Shown here one piece after another: positions 39,335 through 49,200 of a stretch of DNA of 64,000 nt; the first letter of the stretch is position 1, and the number at the start of each line of letters is the position of its first letter. This DNA comes from Kalmanozyma brasiliensis GHG001 (Eukaryota > Basidiomycota > Ustilaginomycetes > Ustilaginales), in NCBI RefSeq assembly GCF_000497045.1, contig NW_015961948.1, positions 1,481,878 to 1,545,877 of the forward strand. Reading direction: 5' to 3'. The translations under genes and the position numbers were made by a program. Under the pieces are notes generated by a model. The model made no database searches and had not been told where the DNA came from. It saw only the letters and a program-made list of their open reading frames with translations.

Positions 39335-40006
39335 CCCCTTCGCGTCTGCGCAGCCGACTTTTTTTTGTAGAACATCACTCGATATTCACCATTGGGCTTG
39401 TCACTCCTCGACTACCCTCCAGCTTGGCCTGACAATGAAGAGACGACATGCACACTATCAAACCTGCTCAAGCATGAGATACTGGAGAGGAGCGAGCGAT
39501 TCTAAGAAGTTCATTGTGTCGGATGACGAGGCTGACCGCATGTCTGGGGCAAGATGTGGAATTTAGAGCTTGGCGGACTTTGACAGCTTCGCCTAAGCGC
39601 TCCAAGCGGCCCCTGACGGAGGGATCTTGTAGAGTTTGATGCCGTTGCTTTTTGAGTTTAGGAGCACGTCCCCCTGTCCCGGCAGCAAGCGGTCACCGTG
39701 GTCCCACTGGGAGTCTTGCGTCGGCATGAATCGAGACTGTGCAGCGGGCCGGATATGCGATTGTTCGTTGAGGTGGGGACAGCCTCGAGATGCTGCGCAG
39801 GGTCCAGCGGGTCGTCGATGGGATGCCTCATCTTGCCTTCCGTCTCGAGCTTCGCCTTCTTCTTTCCTCCGATCACCATAAGCTTACTTCGCATCCTACA
39901 CTCTTCTACCTTCTCTTTACTCTGCTCTCTTTCTCACGACGATCATTCACGAAGATTCACAGCGAGTCCAGCGAAGACAGTGCTACACACGAATCATCTG
40001 CCCAAC

Positions 40007-41932
40007 ATGGCGAGAACACGACGCAAGACGACCACGCGGCTGGCAGCCGTCTTCATCGGTGCAGTCGCTCTGCTTTCTGCTCTCGGTCCTGCATCGGCTC
40101 AGACCGCTCGAATCGCGTGCAGCACCTCCTCCCTCTGCCCCGAGTCAGCTCCCTGCTGTTCGTCCGAAGGCGTCTGCGGCTCGGGCGCGATGCAGTGTGC
40201 AGGCGGCTGCAATCCCATGTCGAGCTTCAAGCCCTCCTCCTGTCTCCCCAACCCCGTCTGTCGCTCTCGCCAGTTGACCATCGCACCATCCGACTACAAC
40301 AGCACGTCGATGTTCACCCCAATCCTCACCTACAACGGCAATGCATCAACGCCCTTCACCCTAGACGCCGGCACTCTTGGTCCTGGACCCGAAGGCGTCC
40401 TCCTGCAACTCCGCGCTGCACAACAAGCCAAGATCTCCACCACGGACTACCTCATGTACGGCTACGTCGAGGCGACGCTCCGTCACAACGCGCGCCAAGG
40501 TCTCATCGCAGCCTTCATCACAATGTCGGATATCAAGGACGAGATCGATATCGAGTTTGGCAAGAACAGCTCGGTGTTGATGTCAAATTACTTTCATATG
40601 GGTCAAGGAACGATTGCGCACGCAGCGGATTTGAGTCCCGCAGGGCTCAATGTGAGTGACTGGCATACGTATGGGCTGAATTGGACGAGCACAGCGCTGC
40701 AGTGGAGCGTCGATGGCCGGATAGTTAGGACGTTGACGAGGAACCAGGCGGGAGACAGCTATCCAAGATCTCCGGCGAGGATTCAGTTCAGCACCTGGGC
40801 AGGTGGCAATGCGACCAATCCAGAAGGCACAATCGAATGGGCTGGAGGTCTGATCGACTGGGACACACCCGAGTACAAGGAGGATGGTTACTACTGGCAG
40901 GAGATCAAGCAGTTCAATGTGCAGTGCGCGCCTCTGAGCGGGCTCAATTTGACGAGCGTAGCAGGCGCGAGCGGGGGGAACGTCACCTCGTTCGTGTACA
41001 CCGGGAACAATTCGACAACGACCGGCGAGCCCGAGTTCGGTACGAGCAGCGAAGCGTTGCGGACGCTGGCGGATCCAGCTGCGGATGGGTATCCCGGCTA
41101 TCCAGGTTGGGACGCTGCCAACAGCAAGACCGACAAGGACGGCAAAGACGGTAAAAGCAACAGCGACGGCGATGGCAACGACAAGAACGACAAAGACTTG
41201 TCCGTATCCACCTCGCAAGTCGTCAAGTACGCGCTTCCTATCTCGGGAGCCATCATCGGTCTGGGCCTGCTCTGGGCCCTCATTGCGTTCATCCGAAAGC
41301 GCTCGCTGCGACCACCGATGATCAACGCAATTGGCGTCACCGGTGTCCACGACTCGCGCTTCACGGGTCCCTCCAGCCGCTTCAGCAAACCCATCAACGC
41401 AGCATACCAGGACTTGGAACACGAGGCAGCTCCGATCTATCGCACGGAACCCAACATGAACCTCATGGTCGGGGGCGGGTTCATGTCGGATGCTGGACTG
41501 TCGCATCTGCAACGCCAGTCGACGGCGGGTTCCAAGGTGTCCCGCAGCTCGACTCGCAGTCTGGCCGATCGACTGCTGAGAAAAGGGAGCAAGGCGAAGA
41601 GCTATCAGCAGGTGCAGGGGACCGTCGATCAAGACAAGCTGCTCGTACAAGGATCGAGGTTCTCCGCAGGACCAGATGCGTATCATTTCGATCACGCGTA
41701 TCAGTCGGCGCAACAAGTGGACGACGAGTACGAGGACGAACAGAGGTATGGTGCGCCACGAGACTACTACGAGAAGGAAGAGGACTCGTTCGAGGCGTGT
41801 CAGCTTCAGTCACCCCAGAGACGCGCGCTGCCGATTACGCCGTACACGCCCAACTACGCGCCCTCGCCCGCTGCGCCTCAGCTCTACTACACTGGCGCAT
41901 ATACGCCTCAGCCGGCACCGAGGTACTATTGA
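40007..41932 (+). CDS. GH16 CRH-type chitin-glucan transglycosidase with transmembrane anchor
   Basis: A 641-aa protein; ATG 40007 chosen because it opens a typical signal peptide (about residues 1-32, cut after ASA). Residues 36-85 are Cys-rich (CSTSSLCPESAPCC..GVCG), like a chitin-binding CBM18-type module. The GH16 domain runs from about 95 to 310. Its catalytic motif is DEIDIEF with nucleophile Glu179, Asp181 and acid/base Glu183. CRH enzymes link chitin to beta-1,6/1,3-glucan in the wall. Most are GPI-anchored. This one instead has a clear transmembrane helix (about 408-430) followed by RKRSL and a 210-residue Ser/Tyr/Gln-rich cytoplasmic tail. Confidence 0.92.
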   Translation: MARTRRKTTTRLAAVFIGAVALLSALGPASAQTARIACSTSSLCPESAPCCSSEGVCGSGAMQCAGGCNPMSSFKPSSCLPNPVCRSRQLTIAPSDYNSTSMFTPILTYNGNASTPFTLDAGTLGPGPEGVLLQLRAAQQAKISTTDYLMYGYVEATLRHNARQGLIAAFITMSDIKDEIDIEFGKNSSVLMSNYFHMGQGTIAHAADLSPAGLNVSDWHTYGLNWTSTALQWSVDGRIVRTLTRNQAGDSYPRSPARIQFSTWAGGNATNPEGTIEWAGGLIDWDTPEYKEDGYYWQEIKQFNVQCAPLSGLNLTSVAGASGGNVTSFVYTGNNSTTTGEPEFGTSSEALRTLADPAADGYPGYPGWDAANSKTDKDGKDGKSNSDGDGNDKNDKDLSVSTSQVVKYALPISGAIIGLGLLWALIAFIRKRSLRPPMINAIGVTGVHDSRFTGPSSRFSKPINAAYQDLEHEAAPIYRTEPNMNLMVGGGFMSDAGLSHLQRQSTAGSKVSRSSTRSLADRLLRKGSKAKSYQQVQGTVDQDKLLVQGSRFSAGPDAYHFDHAYQSAQQVDDEYEDEQRYGAPRDYYEKEEDSFEACQLQSPQRRALPITPYTPNYAPSPAAPQLYYTGAYTPQPAPRYY

Positions 41933-43715
41933 GGCTAGCGCCGATGATCTCATGACGACGCTTTACGATTCACGAACATTGTAGCATACCTGGACAATCG
42001 ATTGATGCTTGACAACGATCTTGAAGCGAAAGCTTGTGTGTGCAGGCAACGAGAGGGCTAAATCGAGAGTGGATCGGCCGGTCATCGGCTATGCTTTGAC
42101 TTCTCAACGCGGGGAGGTGTGTCTCACGATAGGGCTAGTAGGCCGTTTCAGTGCAGACACTGTATCTCACCAAGACCACAGCTACGTTGACCGGCGCCCC
42201 TGCCTCTCGTATCGCGGCACCGCCTGACGTTCTCATCCAGATCGAGAAGCGCATCTCACGAAGAACGAGGTATGGCTATCGTGCTGTACTTGCCGTCGAC
42301 GGCGATGCGATGACCCCATGCGCTGGATGCCGCTACGGATGCAGAAGCTGCGGCGCAGTGCGGTACTGACTCGCGAAGGGTCGACCTTGACGCAGCGCCC
42401 TTTGTCTCACCAAGGCATCGAAGGCTCGAGAGAAGGTTGATCGGGCGTAGATTCCCACCAGCGTTGGAAAGGGCGTTTGGGTGACAGATGCTACAGATGC
42501 GACGCCAAAGACAGGGGCCTGCAAAAGGGTCTCTGCTTGGGTTTCACCTTTTTTCCCTTTTCCCTTTGCGGCGTCAAGGGTCGCGTCGAGCGTGTGTGTC
42601 AAGCCAAAAACAAAGACTGGCTCGGGGCAGGCTCGGAATGAGGTGCATGGCGCTCAGCTTTGTTTTTCTCGACCCTTTTTCTCAAAATTAAACTCGAGCC
42701 CCGCCCCTTGCACTTCGAGCTTCGATTTGCTCAGGCCTTTGCAACAGATGCAGCCCAGCATATTTCTATGCTAGATGAAGCCGCGGCTCTTGACTCTATC
42801 ACCCACTCGGCTCGGCTCGGCTCGGCTCTCGTCACACCAAAGGCGCAAAGGGATGGTGGCGCTGGACAACACGGTGGGGAAAAGGGGCCAGGCGGAGCGC
42901 TTCATTTTTGGCTTTTGGTTCAACGACAGTCTGCTCTCTTTTTTGGATTTTTATACTTTCGAGCTCCGACCACTTTGACGGGCAAAGGCATGGCTTGCCA
43001 ACAGCGTGTCTCTTCCCGCTCTAAAATAAAGGGGCTGCTGCGCCCTCAGCATCCGACAACAGGGTCGAGGCAAATCCAACTCCGGTGTTGTGCTCTGCCT
43101 TTTGTCCAGAGCAGCGCGTCGTGGCGGCGCCCTTTTCTTCGCCTCGCTTTGGCCCGCTTTGAGAACAACTCGACGCCCTCGCTTGCATCGCTCTCTCTCT
43201 GTCCACTCGCTCGGGGCTCTGCAGCCTCCTCCTCCTCCTTGCCCTCGTCGACGCTTCCCGTGCTTAAGCGTGCAGGCTTACCCTGGCTACCTGCATCCGC
43301 TTCCTTCTCATCGTCAAGCCATCTTGGATCTTCTCTCTAGATTCAACCAGATCGCTCGAGCTTTTCGCTTAGCTCGCCTTCCTCCTCTCTCACTTAGAAA
43401 CAATAGCCATTCCGTGCTTGCCTACTCCCTCACTGCCGCCGGACAGCCCTTCGCTTTCTGCTTCACCACCATCTCAACCAATCACAAGTCCGCCTTGCAC
43501 TCCGAATCCTCGTCAAGCTCGACAAATCCTACGTGGTCAACCCATCCGTTATCGCTGAGCACCAGACGACGATCACGTCGGCCACCCTTCGACTACGTCT
43601 CCATCCGCACGTTCTCGAACGCAGTCATCAAGCTCTACGGACGTGCACACTGCTGTGTTCTTGTCACTAGACCCTTGACAATCTCTATCGCACGCTCTTG
43701 TTCCATCTGCAGAGC
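41933..43715. other. Intergenic region and probable long leader, 1.8 kb
   Basis: This lies between two + strand genes. It holds the GH16 terminator and the promoter/leader of the 43716 gene. From about 43200 onward the + strand is pyrimidine-rich. A CTGCAG acceptor-like site ends five bases before the ATG at 43716, so a leader intron is possible. Open frames (for example 42660-43340 and 43090-43809) have no family likeness. One microsatellite is present at 42806. Confidence 0.45.
42806..42825 (+). repeat. (CTCGG)4 pentanucleotide repeat
   Basis: Four perfect CTCGG units followed by CTCTC, in non-coding DNA. Confidence 0.9.
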
Positions 43716-45386
43716 ATGCACGAAGAGCCTATCGACCGTTCTCGAGACCTCTGGATCGAGAGAAAACGTAGATACGAGCAGGAAGAAGCCGCTCGAAGAG
43801 ACGACCTGATTGATAATCGCTACAGATCCGCACCACACGAAGGATCCAGCCGTTATAGCCCACCCAACCACCCAGCCGACCCAAGGTATTCCCACCTGAC
43901 CAACTCGGGCCCACACGCAACAAGCGCTCGCAACGCCTCGAGCCCTCGCTCCCAATTCCCTCCTACCTTGCCGCCTATTGCCGCAGAAGAAGAAGCAGCC
44001 ATGATGCGCGAAGACCCTGCTGCAAGCGTGCTCAAGCGTCGAAGGCTAGGCGATGGTCTCGACCGCGACGACCGACGGCGTGACGAGCCTCTGAGCGGTG
44101 GTCGCTCCCCACCTGGTTTCCGCAGGACCGATTCTGGTCAGCGATATGCCGAAGAGAGGGATGCCTACGCAGAAGACCAGCGCTCCCCACTGCATCCACC
44201 TTACGCTCACCGTTCCAACGGCCGCGTCTCGCCCCTAGACAGGCCACTGCGCAGTCCTGCTTCAGGTGGTGGCCCCTTGCCGCCTATGCAGGATGGTCAC
44301 CGTCCCTCGGTGCTCTCCTCGTCCAACTACGACGATGGCCTCGACCACGGACCCGGCATGCTTGCTCGCAGGAGAGGAGATGCCGCACAGGCCAAGGCGA
44401 GTCGCCTTCACATCGACACTGGCAGTACTAGCTCCTCGTTCGACGCAGCGAGCTTGTCGAGGTCTTCTGCGGGCATTGCCAAGAGCGCTCCCCCGCAGAA
44501 GCTCTCGTTCGACAGTCGCGACCACGCTATGCCTCAGGACCAAGCCCATCGCGAGTCGGACCTTCGACCGAGTCACTCGTCCATCCAGTCCTCGCAGCCT
44601 TCCGCAGCGCTGCGCAGCGACCAACAGCAGCGTCTTGCTTCGGATTCGCGTCAGCTCGAGCTTCGCCGGGATGAGCGAGCAGAACTGCATGGACTTCGCG
44701 AAGGCCGCTTGCCCGACGTGCCCCACACGGCCAACCCTCTGGCACGCGCAGGACCCGTGACGCGATTGCAAGGCGGTCATGTACCTCAGACTGCTACGCT
44801 GCCCTCTCCGGCTTATCACACCACCCAATTCGCACGAGGTCACCCGAGCGGGCGCCAAGCGTACAACCCGCCGCCCACCGCTCGACTGCCCGACCACCTG
44901 CGCTCGCCTCCTTCGTCCAAGCAGCACTTCCTCTCGCTCTTTTCCGACTTCTATGACTCGCTCCACGACAGCAGGACGCTCAAAGCTACGCTCGAGGACC
45001 AGATCAAGCGATCCAACACGCTCCTTCAGACTCTCCAGTCCAGCCGCCGCGTGCTGGAAGAGACGGTCGAACGACGTGTTCGCGAGGAACGCGTGCTGTG
45101 GGAAGGCCGTGTTCGTGGTCTTGAAGCACGCGTTCGCGAATTGGAGGCCAAGACGGGTACTGCTGAGTATGATGACGAGCCCATGGCCCGTCCCGTTGAG
45201 AAGGCTCAATTGTCGTCCTCGTCGTCTTCGGCCAACATTGCAGCAGCTGGCGCCGAGGCTGTTGACAGGGCTGAGGAGACCAGCAAACCTGCCTCCCGCG
45301 ACCTCTCCCCCGCTGTCAAGAAGCAGCTCGACTCGACAGCGTCCAGCAAGGACGAGGACGAGGGGGACGAGCTGCAGGACGACTAA
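43716..45386 (+). CDS. Hypothetical Pro/Ser/Arg-rich protein with C-terminal coiled coil (556 aa)
   Basis: Start at the first ATG of the frame (MHEEPIDRSRDLWIERKRRYEQEEAAR), which opens with a charged helix. The long middle is Ser/Pro/Arg/His-rich and disordered. Residues 405-490 form a coiled coil (FLSLFSDFYDSLHDSRTLKATLEDQIKRSN; VLEETVERRVREERVLWEGRVRGLEARVRELEAK). The tail is Ser/Asp/Glu-rich. The ordered block SSKQHFLSLFSDFYDSL before the coil looks conserved and could be a partner-binding site. The upstream leader seems unusually long, as often found for regulatory genes in smuts. No known family was recognised. Confidence 0.75.
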   Translation: MHEEPIDRSRDLWIERKRRYEQEEAARRDDLIDNRYRSAPHEGSSRYSPPNHPADPRYSHLTNSGPHATSARNASSPRSQFPPTLPPIAAEEEAAMMREDPAASVLKRRRLGDGLDRDDRRRDEPLSGGRSPPGFRRTDSGQRYAEERDAYAEDQRSPLHPPYAHRSNGRVSPLDRPLRSPASGGGPLPPMQDGHRPSVLSSSNYDDGLDHGPGMLARRRGDAAQAKASRLHIDTGSTSSSFDAASLSRSSAGIAKSAPPQKLSFDSRDHAMPQDQAHRESDLRPSHSSIQSSQPSAALRSDQQQRLASDSRQLELRRDERAELHGLREGRLPDVPHTANPLARAGPVTRLQGGHVPQTATLPSPAYHTTQFARGHPSGRQAYNPPPTARLPDHLRSPPSSKQHFLSLFSDFYDSLHDSRTLKATLEDQIKRSNTLLQTLQSSRRVLEETVERRVREERVLWEGRVRGLEARVRELEAKTGTAEYDDEPMARPVEKAQLSSSSSSANIAAAGAEAVDRAEETSKPASRDLSPAVKKQLDSTASSKDEDEGDELQDD

Positions 45387-46294
45387 GGGAAAAATCTATT
45401 GTTTATCGCCGTTCCTTGTTTATGGTTTCCAAATTGTTATACTGTCATTGCTCACTCGGTGTGCGTGTACCTGTGTGGACGGGCCCTTCTGTGTGACGTG
45501 AATGAAGACATCGTCTCGAGGGCGAGGAAGCTTGCCGCCAAGTTGCGATCGAGGCACTACTTCAAAGATGGGGGAATTGCAGGTGCAGCAGTCAAGGCGT
45601 GCTGCGTCTGGTCCACATTGCGGGCTTCGGACGCTGAGTCTGGGAGGTATGGTAGCTTGCGGCGTTCTGCGGGGTGCGAGCGCGAACGACAGGCAAAGAG
45701 CCACGCATGCTCTCGTCGGATCATCCACAGTCTGCTCGGCCCCAGCTGACCTGTCACAACGGCTCGTTCAGCCCCTCGACTCTGGTTTGGCAGTTTGAGC
45801 GACCACCGGGGTCGCTGCGAATGTGCACGCCTGCAATCGAGGGCTGTGCGTCGGACGGCGTCGACGGAGCAACACGAGAGGAGCCACGCTGCACGCTCCT
45901 ACGAGGTGTCTTCTCGCTGAGGCAAGTTTGCGACCAGCTCCTTGCCCCTCGCCCAATCGCCACCCACCCCGCACAGCAATCCGTCACCGCACTCACTGCG
46001 TCTCGCGCTCGCCTCGCTCACGAACAACGATCCCGCACTGCACAGCAACACTCGCGCAAACACACACAGATCACCCAAGCTTCGCCAGGCCATCGTCCAC
46101 CGCAAGCCTCAACCCCGCGCACACGCACTCACACCGCCATACCAGCACACACACGCGCAAGTGTGATTCGAGAGAGCATATCCTATTCCAAGAGAGTCGA
46201 AACTAAAGCACTAAATAGAGAGCGTGTGATGGAACTAAAGAGAATGTGTGTCCCCCAAGAAGAGAGGAAGAAGGGGTATCTAGAATCTACATCT
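45387..46294. other. Convergent intergenic region, 908 bp
   Basis: This separates the stop codons of the 43716 gene (plus) and the giant DUF3712 gene (minus). The right half is rich in CA/CAC stretches (about 46050-46170). Open frames here, including one on the + strand that runs into the giant gene, are shadows. No RNA gene was seen. Confidence 0.5.
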
Positions 46295-49200
46295 CTACCA
46301 GAGGCGCTGGAAGTTGGGTGCGTGCGTGGGTTCGGCGCGGACGGTCAGGGGTTCATCTCGACGACCGAGGCCGCCGAGGTTGCCGATGACCGAGGAGACG
46401 GCACCACCGGCATTGGCCACGGCGCTCGAGGCGGCAGCGGCTCCACTCGAGGCGGCAGCGGCGGCGGTCGATCCCGCCGCGGCGGCTTCGGAAGAAACGC
46501 TAGCGGCCGCCGATGTGACTTGCGCCGCCCCGGACGAGAGCGCGCTCGTCACGGCGCCTGCGCCGCTGGTCAGCGCCGACGAGAGCGACGCCACCGGGTT
46601 GGTGCTCGTCGACGTGCTCGTGACCGACGACGAGAAGCCAGGACAGTTGGCCTGCTGACGAACCGGGTTGAGGATGCCGAGACCCAGACCACTGCCCAGG
46701 TTGGCAAGCGTGCACACCAGACCCTTGCCTGCACTGTCGAGCGCACCGATCACGTTGCCTTGCAGCAAGTTGCCAAGCACGCCGCCGAGCAGCTGCGTCA
46801 CATCGACACCTGCCTGCTGCAGAAGCGGGATCAGATCGGTGAGGTTCGTGATGGGGATGGTGATCGGGATGATTCCTCCACCGGCATCGATGAAGTACTG
46901 CGTCGGAATGTTGTACTCGTTGTACTGCAGACCGTCGGCGTTGTAGCTGTTGCCTGCCGAAGGACCCAATCGCACGGGCAGGTTGTTGTAGATGTCCAGG
47001 TTGTTGCCGATGACGCCTAGCGATCGAGCCAGACCCTTGGGCAGAACGACGTTGGGCACCCTAGGCGAGTTCGATGTGCCTCGGGAGGGAACCTCGTACG
47101 GGCTGGGGAACGTGTACGAGACGCGCGCATCGGGGTCGTTCGCGTTCCTGGGCTGGGAGCCAGCCACCTTGGCCGAGGTCTGCAACGCCACAATGTACAA
47201 ATTGGTGTCGAGGACGTTCTGCGCCGAGAGCTCGATCTCCACTACAGGCAGGGGCGCACCGGGGAGACCCAAGAGGTTCGGAATACCCGTGATGAGCGTC
47301 TGAGCAGTGAGGTAGACTCGGATCTCGGTGACAATTCGGGTGGCGATACCCTGCAGCGTGGTTTGCAGTTTGACACCAGCGAGCGCGGGTCGCAGCGAGT
47401 CGTACGGCGTCAGGTTCTGTCGGCCAAGGATGCCAGCGCTACCGTCAATGGTAAGCGGCGACGACTGGGCGGTCTCATCCGAGTCCGAGGGCTGGACGTA
47501 GCGCGTGAGGAGCATCTGTGCGGTCGAATCGTTGTGACTGGCGGGCGAGTAGTAGAAGTACGACTGCACCAGGTTGGATCCAGGGATAAGACCAAGCACG
47601 GGAATCTCGGCGCGACCGACGTAGGTACCCGAGTAGATGACCGGCAACGTCGCAAAGTTGGTGAAGACAGTGAGGTTCGACGGGTTCTCGAGCGTGACCT
47701 TGAGCGGCACGAACAGGAAGTCGGGCGTACCGCTGCTGACCATGACATCCGAGAGCGTAGTGACACCGTTGAAGCTGTTGATACCCGCGAGCGTCGTGGT
47801 GACGTTGAAGGGAATACCACCGATAGGGATGTTTCCGATCACGGTCTTGGCCACGACGTCCGTGTTGCCCTTGAGATCAAAGGTACCTCGCGGCGTGTCG
47901 GTGAGCTGAGCGAAGAAGGCCTGGAAGTTGGCTTGGTCCTGCGCCACGATGTTCTGCCTGCGCCACATGAGCTGGAGCGCCTGGAAGTCGCTGGGTCCAC
48001 GCGACGTGCCGGCCTGCACGTTCGACAGCGGCAGCACCAGGTACGCCGTGTTGCCGCCGGCGTACGAGAGGTTGATGTGCGGCGCGGCCTGGATGGGCTG
48101 CAGGCTGAACATGAAGGGGTTGGCAAACGTAGCAATGGTCGAGTTGGAGCTCGATGGCACCACGTACGAGTCGGCAGGGTTGCCGTTGACAAACACCGTA
48201 AGATCCGAAAGCGTGATTGAGAAGATGATCTGGTAGATCTGACCAGGCAGCGAAACGTCGATGGTGAGCGTCCTGAAGGCGGTACTGAGCCAGTTGACGG
48301 GCTGGTTGCCGTTGCATTGGGTGACGACCGAGCGACCCTGGGTCTGCAGGATCTGCGTCCTGCCCTGCAAGAAGTTGGTAAAGAGAATGCCGGTGTTCTG
48401 CAGGTCGCGTCCGGACTTGGCGGTAATCATGCCCTGAAGCACCGTGTTGGTGGTGGTCTTGGCAGCCAGGAAGAGGTTGCTCGAGCTGATAGGACCAATG
48501 TCGGTACCCATGAAGAAGATCTCGAAGTTGGCCGTGTCGAGCTGGATACCGAGCGAGGCGGGACTTGGGATGGCGGCGTTGGTGCGGATCAGCAGCGAGT
48601 TGCTCGTCTCGCCGTAGATGTCAAAGTTGGACGTAGTGACACCGGGCAGTCCGTTGAAGGCCTGGAAGTTGATCACCTTGGACAGGATGACGTTGCTGTA
48701 GATGATGTTGAGCGCACGCACCGTCACCTTGGGCGACGAGACGGTCCACTGGAACGAGGGGTTGGCCAAGATGAAGGTGGCAAAGTCCGTGAAGGCACCC
48801 AGATTGGTGATGGTCAGATGACCGCTGGTCCTCAGATCAGGAACACCCTCGTTGGCAAAGGCGCAGATGGGCGGCAACGACAGCGTAGCGATGTTCCTGC
48901 CCTGCCACGTGACGGTGAGCGGCTCGGGGAACTCGATGTAAGCGTCGAAAGGACCTGTGTTGAGCAGCGCGCCCGAGAGCGAAACGTCGAAGCCCGTGTT
49001 GGTGACACAGGTGACGTTGGCAATGTCGACTGTGAGGATGGCCTGGTCGACAATGTTCTGCACGATGGGGGCACCGGCGGGACCGAGCAAGTAGAGCGCC
49101 GTGTTGTCCGTGATGGTGGGCACGGGCTGCTGCACAAAGTTGAGGTTGGTGAAGTACTCGTCCAGCTTGACGCTCGACTGAATATCGAGCCGGGTGGTGA

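Larger units (their letters stand above)
38957..40006. other. Intergenic region, 1.05 kb, containing tRNA-Pro
   Basis: This holds the promoter of the small proline-rich gene (left part), the tRNA-Pro gene (39220-39323) and the promoter of the GH16 gene. The stretch 39340-40006 shows no coding signal; the open frame reaching the GH16 gene from 39698 begins at GTG and is not protein-like. A CT-rich leader lies at about 39900-39945. Confidence 0.5.

Noticed and set aside
39698..40006. N-terminal extension of the GH16 protein
   Set aside because: The frame begins at GTG and would bury a clear signal peptide that starts at ATG 40007.
43090..43809. A 239-codon + strand frame before the 43716 gene
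   Set aside because: Arg/Ser/Leu-rich leader sequence overlapping the real start in another frame; no recognisable domain.
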